Part shown: positions 26,484 through 34,880 of the stretch, one piece after another
Layout: every line of letters begins with the position of its first letter
How positions within the stretch are numbered: the first letter of the stretch is position 1
Assembly (NCBI RefSeq): GCF_907164905.1
Contig: NZ_CAJRAF010000002.1
Location: forward strand, 3,162,001 to 3,226,000
Direction of reading: 5' to 3'
DNA from: Dyadobacter sp. CECT 9275
Lineage (GTDB): Bacteria > Bacteroidota > Bacteroidia > Cytophagales > Spirosomataceae
DNA length: 64,000 nt
The notes under the pieces: model-generated
What the model was told of the DNA's origin: nothing
What the model saw: only the letters and a program-made list of their open reading frames with translations
Databases searched by the model: none
Translations under genes and position numbers: made by a program

Positions 26484-26870
26484 TTAACGTTTAGAGAACT
26501 GGAATCTCCTGCGTGCTTTACGGCGACCGTATTTCTTACGTTCAACCATACGTGGGTCACGGGTCAGGAATCCTTCTTTTTTCAATGCACCGCGGAATTC
26601 GCCGTTGTATTCAACCAAAGCACGGGATACAGCCATACGGATAGCCTCTGCCTGTCCGGTCACGCCGCCGCCTCTTACATTTACCTTGATATCATAACCA
26701 TTGCCACCGCTAACCGTTGAAAAAGGTTGCTGAAGAACGATCTGATGCACTTCAAAAGGAAAATATTCCTTGAAATCACGGCCATTCACCTTGATTTCTC
26801 CTTTGCCGGGCGTAAGGTAAATGCGCGCCACAGCTGTTTTTCTTCTACCTATTGTGTTGATAACTTCCAT
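26484..26870 (-). CDS. rpsI: 30S ribosomal protein S9
   Basis: 128 residues, the normal length. The protein starts MEVINTIGRRKTAVARIYL, has VRGGGVTGQAEAIRMAVSRAL in the middle and ends with the basic RRRFQFSKR tail that reaches the P-site tRNA. It follows rplM with a 3-base spacer, the near-universal L13-S9 pairing. Confidence 0.98.
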   Translation of the reverse strand: MEVINTIGRRKTAVARIYLTPGKGEIKVNGRDFKEYFPFEVHQIVLQQPFSTVSGGNGYDIKVNVRGGGVTGQAEAIRMAVSRALVEYNGEFRGALKKEGFLTRDPRMVERKKYGRRKARRRFQFSKR

Positions 26871-26873
26871 GAA

Positions 26874-27317
26874 TTACAACTGGATTTCTTTTGGTTGCTG
26901 AGCGCTGTGAGGATGTTCTGCAGCAGCATAAACAAACAGATTTGTGTACAAACGGCGTCCTAAACGGTTTTTAGGAAGCATACCTTTTACGGCTTTCTCG
27001 ATCACACGTTCCGGGTGTTTTTCGAGCAACTCACGGGGAGTCTGAAAACGTTGACCTCCCGGGTATCCAGTGTGACGGACATAAACTTTGTCTGTCATCT
27101 TTTTCCCTGTCAACTTAATTTTATCGGCGTTGATAACAATAACGTTATCACCACAATCAACGTGAGGAGTGTAACTGGTTTTGTGCTTGCCTCTGATGAT
27201 TTTTGCAACTTCACTGGCCAGACGACCAAGAACTGCATCTTTAGCATCCACAACAACCCACTCCTTGTTTACTGTGTTTTTGTTCGCCGAGATGGTTTTG
27301 TAGCTTAACGTATCCAC
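26874..27317 (-). CDS. rplM: 50S ribosomal protein L13
   Basis: 147 residues if translation starts at the GTG at 27317, giving MDTLSYKT, the usual N-terminus in Bacteroidota. The only earlier start is a TTG three codons upstream, and no ATG is available. Signatures are [19 protein letters not shown], the [16 protein letters not shown] segment and [18 protein letters not shown]13 is an early assembly protein of the large subunit and in Escherichia coli regulates its own operon. A good promoter and a leader hairpin lie directly upstream. Confidence 0.97.
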   Translation of the reverse strand: MDTLSYKTISANKNTVNKEWVVVDAKDAVLGRLASEVAKIIRGKHKTSYTPHVDCGDNVIVINADKIKLTGKKMTDKVYVRHTGYPGGQRFQTPRELLEKHPERVIEKAVKGMLPKNRLGRRLYTNLFVYAAAEHPHSAQQPKEIQL

Positions 27318-27356
27318 GATTAACAAAAAGATTTATAATTGATTTTCAATAAATTA

Positions 27357-27382
27357 CACTGCGATAAGGCAGTCCCATCGCA
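27357..27382 (-). promoter_or_regulatory. Leader hairpin of the rplM operon (possible L13 control element)
   Basis: On the minus strand TGCGAT (27377-27382) pairs with ATCGCA (27360-27365) around an 11-base loop, about 40 bases before the rplM start. A further GTG/CAC pairing (27390-27392 with 27357-27359) would extend it across a bulge, but that part may lie upstream of the predicted transcription start. Autoregulation by L13 is known in other bacteria; assignment here is inference. Confidence 0.35.
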
Positions 27383-27392
27383 AAATGGAGTG

Positions 27393-27423
27393 CAAATATA
27401 GGGTTTAACAAATTGAATTACAA
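27393..27423 (-). promoter_or_regulatory. Promoter of the rplM-rpsI-rpsB-tsf operon
   Basis: On the minus strand a TTG (27421-27423) is followed after 20 bases by TATATTTG (27393-27400), the best full match to the Bacteroidota -33/-7 promoter pattern in this window. Transcription would begin near 27388, giving a leader of about 70 bases before the GTG start of rplM. Confidence 0.65.
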
Positions 27424-27559
27424 GTATGTTTGAAAAATTCAGGACAAATAACCCTCTCAGAGACGCCTTACCACCAGATACCTGCACCAGGAAATAGTAT
27501 TTATTCCTCGTTTCAACCTTTTAACAATTGAAAGTTCTTCCACAATTATTCTCCGATTT

Positions 27560-28279
27560 ATGTTAAAACCTGAACATATTTTAACTAGCCTGGTCCTGGG
27601 TCTGCTGATCCACCTCCCGTTCCATGCAGATGCGCAGGCATTTGATCCCTTACAGTTCAAGCCGCTATTTAATGGTAAAAATCTGGAAGGCTGGGTCAAT
27701 GTCAACACGGCTGAAGATACCTGGAAAGTAAAAAACAAAACGCTGGTCTGCTCCGGAAAGCCCATTGGTGTGATGCGTACCGACAGGCAGTACGAAAACT
27801 TTATCCTTGAAATTGAATGGAAGCACATGGAAGCTGGAGGCAATTCGGGCGTTTTTGTATGGAGTGAAGGTACTCAGTTTAAAGACGACCCGCTCACCAA
27901 GGCAATCGAGGTACAGATGCTGGAACTGGAATATGCCACTCAGCACAATGTGACAGACGCCTATGTACACGGCGAATTGTTCCCGACCATGGGCATGACC
28001 GCCATTCCGGACAATCCAAGAGGCCCCCGGAGTAAATCTCTGGAAAAACGCTGCAAGGGCAAAGGTGAATGGAACAAGTATGTAGTGGTGTGCGTGGATG
28101 GCGTGGTGAAATTATCAGTGAACGGGAAATTTGTGAACGGACTCCGCGCCGCAGAAAGAAAAAAGGGATATATATGCCTGGAAGCAGAAGGAGCTGAGAT
28201 TCATTTCAGGAATATCCGTATCCTTGAACTCCCCGCAGGTATCACCTCGCCCGAACAAACGGCTCCCCTTGTAAATTGA
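27560..28279 (+). CDS. DUF1080 (3-keto-disaccharide hydrolase-like) secreted protein
   Basis: 239 residues with a signal peptide (about 1-24, ending in ADA). The mature protein is a single LamG-like jelly roll: [15 protein letters not shown] at the start, [20 protein letters not shown], then [17 protein letters not shown] and a C-terminal strand [12 protein letters not shown]. These are family hallmarks of DUF1080. Some members hydrolyse 3-keto-glycosides in a two-step sugar oxidation pathway, and others are only predicted sugar binders. No glucoside 3-dehydrogenase is adjacent. It is transcribed divergently from rplM. Confidence 0.9.
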   Translation: MLKPEHILTSLVLGLLIHLPFHADAQAFDPLQFKPLFNGKNLEGWVNVNTAEDTWKVKNKTLVCSGKPIGVMRTDRQYENFILEIEWKHMEAGGNSGVFVWSEGTQFKDDPLTKAIEVQMLELEYATQHNVTDAYVHGELFPTMGMTAIPDNPRGPRSKSLEKRCKGKGEWNKYVVVCVDGVVKLSVNGKFVNGLRAAERKKGYICLEAEGAEIHFRNIRILELPAGITSPEQTAPLVN

Positions 28280-28333
28280 TTTGTGAGAACAGACAGGACA
28301 GCTTAACTTAGGCCAGATATTTCCCATTCTGTC

Positions 28334-29137
28334 ATGAAAATCTCATTTGTTGGCTCGGGCAACGTTGCCTGGCATCTTACACAGGCGTTTGAAGAAGCAG
28401 GGCACTGGATATGTGAGGTTTACAGCCGTGACATTAACAATGCCCGCGCCTTGGCTGGTATTCTCTATGATACTGACGTGCTGACGAGCCTCAATTTTTC
28501 GGAAAGTGAAGCGGAACTGATCGTCATTGCCGTTTCTGATGATGCACTTCCCAGCGTGATGGAGCAAATTGTCTTACCCGAGAATGTGATTGTGGCTAAT
28601 ACTTCCGGAACCAAGTCGCTGGCAGACCTGCAGAACCTGCTTGATATTTACAGTGACGTAAATGTCCATGCCGGGATTTTCTATCCTTTACAAACCTTCT
28701 CCAGGAACGTCCCGCTGGATTACCAGGATCTGCCGTTTTGCATCGAGTCAAGAAATGCAGAGGTGGAGACAACACTGGTGAACCTTGCCCGGACAATCAG
28801 CTCCAACGTCCACAAGCTGAATTCCTACCAACGCTTTGTACTTCATGTGGGTGCAGTATTTGCAAGTAATTTCACCAATCATTTGCTGAGCATATCCCAT
28901 GACCTTGTAACCAGGGAAGGTCTTGACTTTGATTTATTAAAACCGCTCATTCAGGCCACAATCGAAAAGGCACTGCAGGCAGATGACCCTGCTCCCGGGC
29001 AAACCGGTCCTGCGCGGCGGGGAGATTGGGATATTACCACCCGGCATCTGGAATATCTCGAAGAAATAAATACCAGTTGGGCTGAAATCTACGACCTTCT
29101 TACAGAAAAAATAGTTGCCCGCCACAACGTAAAATAA
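28334..29137 (+). CDS. Rossmann-fold oxidoreductase-like protein (DUF2520)
   Basis: 267 residues. The N-terminus MKISFVGSGNVAWHLTQAFE is a dinucleotide-binding loop. A middle segment ILVANTSG-like (VIVANTSGTKSL) and YPLQTFS occupy the positions seen in F420/ProC-like reductases, and the C-terminal helical DUF2520 part (HVGAVFASNFTNHLL) forms the dimer. The substrate is unknown. In many Bacteroidota this gene directly precedes a KdsC-type phosphatase gene, as it does here (64 bases apart). Confidence 0.9.
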   Translation: MKISFVGSGNVAWHLTQAFEEAGHWICEVYSRDINNARALAGILYDTDVLTSLNFSESEAELIVIAVSDDALPSVMEQIVLPENVIVANTSGTKSLADLQNLLDIYSDVNVHAGIFYPLQTFSRNVPLDYQDLPFCIESRNAEVETTLVNLARTISSNVHKLNSYQRFVLHVGAVFASNFTNHLLSISHDLVTREGLDFDLLKPLIQATIEKALQADDPAPGQTGPARRGDWDITTRHLEYLEEINTSWAEIYDLLTEKIVARHNVK

Positions 29138-29171
29138 TGATTCGCCCCCCTCTCTGCGTAAAAAGTTCGGT

Positions 29172-29179
29172 TATATTTG
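29172..29179 (+). promoter_or_regulatory. Predicted -7 promoter element of the KdsC-like gene
   Basis: The + strand reads TATATTTG, an exact TAnnTTTG match, 22 bases before the ATG at 29202. There is no TTG at the -33 position. Confidence 0.4.
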
Positions 29180-29201
29180 CATAACAGATAACCGGGTTTC
29201 T

Positions 29202-29723
29202 ATGGATTTGAGCACTACCGAAAGATTCAAGCGCATTAAAACATTCATTTTCGATATTGACGGCGTGATGACCGACGGCAGCGTCATTGCACTGGAAAGC
29301 GGAGAACAACCCAGGATTTTTAATGTCCGTGATGGTTACGGTATCAACCGCGCCATTCGAATGGGTTATGGTGTTGCCATTATTTCGGCACAAAACCAGG
29401 TTGGTGTACGAAAAAGACTGGAGTACCTGGGGGTTTCGGATATTTTTATCGGAACTTCACCCGACGGAAAATTACCGGTTTATAAAAAATACATTGCTGA
29501 AAAGAATCTGAATGAGGATGAGATCGTATTTATGGGTGACGATCTTCCCGATTATGAAGTAATGCGTACCGGTGTCATGGGTGCCTGCCCGGCCGACTCC
29601 GCAGACGAGATACTCGCCCTGGCCGATTATATATCCCCGAAAACAGGAGGCCACGGCGCGGTTCGTGACCTGATCGAACAGGTGATGAAAGCACAAGGGA
29701 AATGGATGGCCTGGTTCGATTAA
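29202..29723 (+). CDS. kdsC: HAD-family phosphatase, 3-deoxy-D-manno-octulosonate 8-phosphate phosphatase type
   Basis: 173 residues, matching KdsC length. The HAD motif I is FIFDIDGVMTDGS, with the DxDGVxTDG pattern specific to the C0 subclass (KdsC and the NeuA-like phosphatases). Motif II is the Ser in IISAQNQ, motif III the Lys in PVYKKY, and motif IV is FMGDDLPDYEVM. KdsC removes phosphate from KDO-8-P on the way to the inner core of lipopolysaccharide. kdsA and kdsB are not in the window, so a related sugar-acid phosphate is possible. Confidence 0.9.
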   Translation: MDLSTTERFKRIKTFIFDIDGVMTDGSVIALESGEQPRIFNVRDGYGINRAIRMGYGVAIISAQNQVGVRKRLEYLGVSDIFIGTSPDGKLPVYKKYIAEKNLNEDEIVFMGDDLPDYEVMRTGVMGACPADSADEILALADYISPKTGGHGAVRDLIEQVMKAQGKWMAWFD

Positions 29724-29795
29724 ATGAGAATTTTCACAAGCATACCCTGAAAAAAGACCTCTCCTATTCATCGTTAAAATAATTCACTCCATCCA

Positions 29796-30911
29796 TTGAC
29801 AAAACGCTACTTCCCAAATCTTAACGGAATCCGCTGCATTGCGGCACTTCTTGTTGTATTTCACCACCTGGAGCAGGCCAAGGAAGCACTTCACCTTCCC
29901 AATGTTTATGAGGTACCCATCATCCAGCATGCGGGACGGTTAGGGGTAGGCTTGTTTTTCGTTTTGAGCGGCTTTCTGATTTCCTTTTTGCTCTTATCAG
30001 AAAAAGAAAGGTATGGAAATATTGATATCAAGAAATTTTACCTGCGGAGAGTCTTCCGGATATGGCCTATTTACTTTTTAATTGTACTGCTTTCTCTGTT
30101 CGTTTTTCCGCATATCGGACTGTTGTCATTTCCTGAGATAGAGAAAAATATTACGGATCATTATACCGAAAGACTGTTTCTATTGATGATCGTATTACCC
30201 AATTACGCCTTTGTTTTATACGATCTGCCCTATTGGTGCGCACAGACATGGTCAATCGGTGTGGAAGAACAGTTCTATTATTTATGGCCCTGGCTGATTA
30301 AATACACCAAAAAGAGAATTCCCATTTTCCTTCTCTTTGTTACGCTAACGATTGTTATGCTCTTCCTTGGATTGCACTTTTTGAACGCTCCCAGCCGTGA
30401 GGAAAATCTGAAAATCATAGCCACGTTCATTGGGCAGTTCAGGATACAAACAATGGCTCTGGGAGGCTTCTGCGCCTGGCTGGTTTTTAAGGACAAAGAA
30501 AAGGTTCTTTCTTTCATTTTCAGGAAAGATATCCAGATCGCGACCTACGGCGTTTTACTGCTTCTGTTTTTGTCGGGCGTCCACTTTAACGGCTTTCTTG
30601 AGGTGTATTCCTTATTCTTCGGATTTTTTGTCCTGAATCTTTCCTGTAATCCGAAATCCATTATCAGCCTGGAAAATCCGGTGATCAGTTACCTGGGTAA
30701 AATATCCTATGGCTTGTATGTTTACCACGTGGTGGTAATTGTACTGCTGCTCAACATATTCAGAAACTATTTCCCTCTTTTACAAGGGCCTATTTATCAG
30801 ATTTTGGTATACGTTCTTACACTGGCCGGCTCTATAGCGGTGGCTTCCGTGTCCTACTTGTACCTGGAAAAACCGCTTCTGGCATTCAAAGACAAACGTT
30901 TTGGCAGATAA
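29796..30911 (+). CDS. Membrane acyltransferase family 3 protein (OafA/YrhL type)
   Basis: 371 residues. Translation appears to start at TTG 29796 (MTKRYFPNLNGIR), because no ATG precedes the first conserved motif. The N-terminal NGIRCIAALLVVFHHLEQ contains the catalytic-type His pair region of the acyltransferase 3 family, and VGLFFVLSGFLISFLLL follows. About ten membrane helices are predicted. A WSIGVEEQFYYLWPW signature sits in the middle. Such proteins transfer acetyl or other acyl groups to surface sugars, peptidoglycan or antibiotics. Its end is 3 bases from the convergent polysaccharide deacetylase gene. Confidence 0.93.
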   Translation: MTKRYFPNLNGIRCIAALLVVFHHLEQAKEALHLPNVYEVPIIQHAGRLGVGLFFVLSGFLISFLLLSEKERYGNIDIKKFYLRRVFRIWPIYFLIVLLSLFVFPHIGLLSFPEIEKNITDHYTERLFLLMIVLPNYAFVLYDLPYWCAQTWSIGVEEQFYYLWPWLIKYTKKRIPIFLLFVTLTIVMLFLGLHFLNAPSREENLKIIATFIGQFRIQTMALGGFCAWLVFKDKEKVLSFIFRKDIQIATYGVLLLLFLSGVHFNGFLEVYSLFFGFFVLNLSCNPKSIISLENPVISYLGKISYGLYVYHVVVIVLLLNIFRNYFPLLQGPIYQILVYVLTLAGSIAVASVSYLYLEKPLLAFKDKRFGR

Positions 30912-30914
30912 GTA

Positions 30915-31763
30915 TCATAAACTGACCAGCTCCGACATCTGATAAAATCTCAGATTCTGACGGTTGGCTTCTTTGAGAATTACTTCCAGAAAAGTTACAT
31001 CAAAGCCATATTCCCCGTTAACCGGTGGGGCATACAATGGTTCATGCCCGAAAAGCATGAGGGCCGTACCTGTGCTTTTAGCCTTCTGAATGGCATCCTT
31101 TATTTCGTCTTCCGTCAGTCCCGAATCTGAATCGATCACGAGCGCATCAACCGACCTCTTTTTATCAAATTTGTAATAAATCCAGTTCATGATCCTGGGT
31201 GCCATGGTATAGATGGGTATTCCCCGTAAACTCCGCCTGGAGGCGGCCACATCCCTCAAAATCCTGAATCCGTTTGCAAAAAGTACGGAATCCACCTGGT
31301 CATTATGATTCCCGCCCGGATGAGCGTAGGAAGTAGGGTGAAAGCCCGCCAAAGACATATTTTTCAGACCAGGGAACAGCTCGGTTTCTGCATACCCGGC
31401 CGGACCTCCGGCCTGGATCAGTTCCGTAGATTTGGCATGGACAGTACCATGAAATCCGATCTCGTGCCCATCATTCTGAAACGCTCTTAACATGGCAATT
31501 TCACCCGCAGTCAGCGTATCTTTGCAGGTTATGAAAAATGTTACTCTGGCATTATATTTTTTGAATAAAGGTCTTAAAGCGTACCACTCGTCAAGGAAAT
31601 GATCATCAAATGAAATAGCAATCCCGGCGTCACCCGGATGCTCACTGCTCTCAACACAGGAAATGAAAAGCCAACTCGACAACACACAGCACAACCCCGC
31701 AGCGAGCACTCCTATGCTGGCTCGAATACCGACAGGCAGGAATCTTCCTTTTGTATTTTTCAA
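30915..31763 (-). CDS. Polysaccharide deacetylase-like lipoprotein
   Basis: 282 residues starting from TTG 31763; no suitable ATG lies upstream of the signal. The N-terminus has a hydrophobic helix ending in the lipobox LFISC, so a lipoprotein is likely. NodB-type motifs are present in divergent form: AISFDDHF (motif 1, Asp pair) and IGFHGTVH (motif 2, metal-binding His-x3-His), plus a PGG segment (SYAHPGGNHND). The C-terminal TALMLFGHEPLYA fits the last His motif. It may remove acetyl groups from a cell surface or exogenous glycan. It is only 45 bases from the divergent sbcD start. Confidence 0.85.
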   Translation of the reverse strand: MKNTKGRFLPVGIRASIGVLAAGLCCVLSSWLFISCVESSEHPGDAGIAISFDDHFLDEWYALRPLFKKYNARVTFFITCKDTLTAGEIAMLRAFQNDGHEIGFHGTVHAKSTELIQAGGPAGYAETELFPGLKNMSLAGFHPTSYAHPGGNHNDQVDSVLFANGFRILRDVAASRRSLRGIPIYTMAPRIMNWIYYKFDKKRSVDALVIDSDSGLTEDEIKDAIQKAKSTGTALMLFGHEPLYAPPVNGEYGFDVTFLEVILKEANRQNLRFYQMSELVSL

Positions 31764-31808
31764 ATCTCTAAGTCCAAAATGTTATTTTCGCTAAATTAAT
31801 ACCTCAAG

Positions 31809-33032
31809 ATGAAAATCCTACATACCGCCGACTGGCACATCGGCAAAAGGCTCGATACTTTTACACGACTGGATGAACAGCGGCTGGTGCTGGATGAAAT
31901 CTGTGAGGTTGCAGAAACAGAAAAGGTGGATGCCGTGGTAATTGCCGGAGATCTTTTCGATAATTTCAATCCATCGTCCGAGGCAACCGAATTATTATAC
32001 AGTACCTTGCACCGGTTATCTGCTGATGGGAGCCGTGCGGTAATTGCTATAGCCGGCAACCATGATTCACCCGAAAGAATCAATGTTCCGGATGCACTTG
32101 CACGGGTTTGCGGTATCATATTCGTTGGATTCCCCAACTCCGAGGTCCCAAAATTTTGCACCCAGGGAAAGGTTGACCTCATTCGCACAGCAAAAGGTTT
32201 TATCGAAATAAACCTCCCCCATTGCGATTTTCCGCTGCGTGTTATCCACACTCCCTATGCCAACGAACAGCGCCTTAAGACATTTCTGGGAGTGGATGAT
32301 TCTGAGGATATCCTTCGTAATCACCTGCAGGAGCACTGGAAAGAACTGAGTGATGCGTATCTGGATGACCTTGGTTTTAATCTGCTGGTGACACACTTGT
32401 ATGTCATGAAAAAGGATGACCCCCATCCCGAAGAAGAACCCGACGAAGAACGCCCTATCCTGCATGTTGGCGGCGCACAGGCCATCTATACCGAAAATTT
32501 CCCCGCATCGGTACATTATGTAGCCCTTGGGCATTTACACCGTTACCATCGTGTAGACAAGAGCCCGCCGGTTGTATATTCCAGTAGCCCGCTGGCGTAC
32601 AGTTTTTCTGAAGCTAACCAAACTAAGTATGTGGTTCTGATTGAAGCAGAAGCCGGTAGGCTGGTAAACTATCGCCCTGTTGAACTCAAAAGTGGGAAGA
32701 AACTCCGACGGGGAAAATTTGAAAATATCGATCAGGCAATAGATTGGCTGCTGCAACACCCGCATGACCTGATGGAGCTTACTATCGTTTCCGAAAATTA
32801 TCTGGAAGCTTCCGATAAAAAAAGGCTTACCGATGCCCACCCGGGTATTGTTCAGATCATACCCCAGATTCAAAAGGTAAATGTGGAGGAAACAACCTCA
32901 CAAGCGGACCTCACCCTGAGCATCGACAAACTGTTTCTGGAATATTTCAAAACAAGGAATAAGGGGCAGCTCCCTTCTGAAGGGCTTATGGAGGTTTTTC
33001 GGGAAGTATTAGGTACTCAAGAAGATAGTTAA
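31809..33032 (+). CDS. sbcD: Nuclease SbcCD subunit D
   Basis: 407 residues of the calcineurin-like phosphoesterase fold. Motifs are HTADWHIGKRLD (metal ligands Asp8 and His10), VVIAGDLFDNF, IAGNHDSPER, and the later VTHLYV and ALGHLHRYH. The C-terminal capping domain is complete. SbcD is the Mre11-like nuclease that works with the ATPase SbcC to open hairpins and process DNA breaks. In most bacteria sbcC follows directly; here the next gene is on the other strand, so sbcC must be elsewhere or missing. Confidence 0.96.
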   Translation: MKILHTADWHIGKRLDTFTRLDEQRLVLDEICEVAETEKVDAVVIAGDLFDNFNPSSEATELLYSTLHRLSADGSRAVIAIAGNHDSPERINVPDALARVCGIIFVGFPNSEVPKFCTQGKVDLIRTAKGFIEINLPHCDFPLRVIHTPYANEQRLKTFLGVDDSEDILRNHLQEHWKELSDAYLDDLGFNLLVTHLYVMKKDDPHPEEEPDEERPILHVGGAQAIYTENFPASVHYVALGHLHRYHRVDKSPPVVYSSSPLAYSFSEANQTKYVVLIEAEAGRLVNYRPVELKSGKKLRRGKFENIDQAIDWLLQHPHDLMELTIVSENYLEASDKKRLTDAHPGIVQIIPQIQKVNVEETTSQADLTLSIDKLFLEYFKTRNKGQLPSEGLMEVFREVLGTQEDS

Positions 33033-33067
33033 CAAAAAAGGACGGGTATCCCTATGGTTACCTGTCC
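33031..33067 (-). terminator. Terminator between sbcD and the TraR/DksA gene
   Basis: Nine-base arms (33040-33048 and 33059-33067, one G-T wobble) are followed on the minus strand by CCTTTTTTGTT. The T tract fits termination of the TraR/DksA gene, whose stop is 29 bases upstream. The sbcD stop codon overlaps the edge of the element. Confidence 0.75.
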
Positions 33068-33095
33068 TCCGAGCTATATAAAAACAGCTTAATGA

Positions 33096-33479
33096 TTAGC
33101 TTGCCCTTCTAAGCTTCGCCTCTATTGTCTGTTGCGTGTGTGGTACAATGCGTAGCCTTTCTTTGGGTATGAGCTTCCCTGTATCAATGCATACGCCGTA
33201 GGTACCATTTTTTATCCTAACTAAAGCATTTTCCAGCTGGATGGAATATTTCTGAAGCCGGGCTGCGAGCTGGCTCAGGTTTTCACGTTCACTCGCATCT
33301 GCACCATCTTCAACCAGCTTGGCCGATCCAGCCGTGATATCCGTGCCTGTATCGTTTTTCTTACTCAATCCGGTTTTGATGTAGTTCAGCTCGCTTAATG
33401 TATTTTCCAGCTTGCCACGAATCAATTCCTCAAATTCTTTTAATTCTTCTTCAGAATACCGGGTTCGTTCTTCTTGCAT
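33096..33479 (-). CDS. TraR/DksA family protein without zinc-binding cysteines
   Basis: 127 residues from ATG 33479. The N-terminal coiled coil (YSEEELKEFEELIRGKLENTL) and the C-terminal globular part YGVCIDTGKLIPKERLRIVPH match the DksA/TraR fold. The four-cysteine zinc site is reduced to a single Cys; the others are replaced (Thr/Gly and Pro/His positions), as often in Bacteroidota members. DksA proteins enter the secondary channel of RNA polymerase and work with ppGpp, and an Asp-rich coiled-coil tip (SAKLVEDGADAS) is where the acidic tip would be. Whether this version binds ppGpp is unknown. Confidence 0.88.
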   Translation of the reverse strand: MQEERTRYSEEELKEFEELIRGKLENTLSELNYIKTGLSKKNDTGTDITAGSAKLVEDGADASERENLSQLAARLQKYSIQLENALVRIKNGTYGVCIDTGKLIPKERLRIVPHTQQTIEAKLRRAS

Positions 33480-33637
33480 AATCTTTCTTGATTTAATAAT
33501 CTCAATCAGGTGCGTAGGGTAAAACAAAAATACTCGTAATCTTCTTTTTCTGAACTATCAGATTGAATAATGCTTCCTGTAAGCCAGCAACATCAGCAGG
33601 AAATGGTCTGTAACCTGATCCAAAACTATATTTAAAC

Positions 33638-33676
33638 ATTAAAGCCGTAAAAAACGTTTTCTTTTACGGCTTTAAT
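33638..33676 (-). terminator. Terminator of pdhB
   Basis: Perfect 15-base arms (33638-33652 and 33662-33676) with a 9-base loop start 10 bases after the pdhB stop. T runs are part of the stem (TTTTACGG). Confidence 0.8.
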
Positions 33677-33685
33677 AATTCTGTA

Positions 33686-34666
33686 TTATTTGTAGAGAAC
33701 AGTTTTTACTGCATCTACAACACGTTTTGCACTCGGCAAAATTTCCTCTATCAATGTGGGCGCGTATGGAAGCGGTACATCCCGATTGGTTACCCTGATC
33801 ACCGGTGCATCCATGTAATCAAATGCATGCCGTTGGATGTGGTAGGTAATTTCCGTTGATATGGATGCCAGCGGCCATGCTTCCTCTACTACCACACAAC
33901 GGTTGGTTTTCTTCACCGATTCAACAACGGCAGCATAATCAATAGGACGTACCGTTCTTAAATCCACAACTTCCACGTCAATACCTTCTTTTTCCAGTTG
34001 CAAAACAGCTGGCATCACAACACGGGGAATCATCTTTCCAAACGAAACGATGGTAACATCTTTTCCGGCCCGCTTGATATCCGCTTTTCCTAGCGGTATC
34101 AGATATTCCTCCTCAGGCACCTGCATTTTATCTCCATACATCACCTCTGATTCCATGAAAATAACCGGGTTATTGTCGCGGATGGATGATTTCAAAAGTC
34201 CTTTGGCATCGTAAGGATTGGAAGGAACCACAACTTTCAATCCCGGTGTATTGGCAAACCAGTTTTCGAAGTTCTGAGAGTGCTGCGCACCCAGCTGTCC
34301 AGCATTACCGGTCGGTCCGCGGAATACGATCGGACAACCATACTGCCCCGCAGACATGGAAAGAATTTTGGCAGCACTGTTTATGATCTGGTCAATAGCA
34401 ACAAGCGAGAAATTAAAAGTCATGAACTCAACGATCGGCCTGAGCCCGTTACCTGCTGCTCCTACTGCAATACCAGCAAAGCCCAGCTCGGCTATCGGTG
34501 TATCAATCACACGTTCCGGTCCAAACTCGTCCAGCATTCCCTGACTGGCTTTATAGGCACCATTATATTCCGCAACTTCCTCGCCCATCAGGAATATACT
34601 TTTATCCAAGCGCATCTCTTCCGACATGGCGTCGCGAATGGCATCTCTAAATGCTATTTCTTTCAT
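33686..34666 (-). CDS. pdhB: Pyruvate dehydrogenase E1 component subunit beta
   Basis: 326 residues, complete. The start is KEIAFRDAIRDAMSEEMRLD, followed by FLMGEEVAEYNGAYKAS with the conserved Glu that activates thiamine diphosphate. DTPIAELGFAGIAVGAA and FRGPTGNAGQLGAQHSQ are E1 beta signatures. The C-terminal domain has VVEEAWPLASISTEI. It works with E1 alpha to decarboxylate pyruvate. The alpha subunit and E2 are not adjacent, so the complex is encoded at separate loci. It is monocistronic between a terminator and the intergenic space before the transglutaminase gene. Confidence 0.95.
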   Translation of the reverse strand: MKEIAFRDAIRDAMSEEMRLDKSIFLMGEEVAEYNGAYKASQGMLDEFGPERVIDTPIAELGFAGIAVGAAGNGLRPIVEFMTFNFSLVAIDQIINSAAKILSMSAGQYGCPIVFRGPTGNAGQLGAQHSQNFENWFANTPGLKVVVPSNPYDAKGLLKSSIRDNNPVIFMESEVMYGDKMQVPEEEYLIPLGKADIKRAGKDVTIVSFGKMIPRVVMPAVLQLEKEGIDVEVVDLRTVRPIDYAAVVESVKKTNRCVVVEEAWPLASISTEITYHIQRHAFDYMDAPVIRVTNRDVPLPYAPTLIEEILPSAKRVVDAVKTVLYK

Positions 34667-34852
34667 CCGTAATTTATTGATTATTTAATTCCAGGAAAAT
34701 CAAAGGACCAATCCTTACACAGGTTCCGATCATTTTGGGTATTTCCTGTTAGATTTTGTAAACTGTTTCAAAAACGATGTGGTAAAATTAGAGAAACATG
34801 CCCAATTCTCAAATCTTTCAAACAAGCATTCTGCTAAAAGTGAAAGAGATAT

Positions 34853-34880
34853 ATCCCTTCGGGTACTATTCTGAAGGGAT
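34853..34880 (-). terminator. Terminator of the transglutaminase/ATP-grasp operon
   Basis: Eight-base arms (34853-34860 and 34873-34880) surround a 12-base loop that contains the stop codon of the small transglutaminase gene. On the minus strand the stem is followed by ATCTCTTTCACTTTT. Moderately convincing. Confidence 0.5.

Noticed and set aside
26360..26560. 66-codon frame in the rpsI-rpsB spacer
   Set aside because: It overlaps the rpsI 3' end in another frame and shows no conserved pattern.
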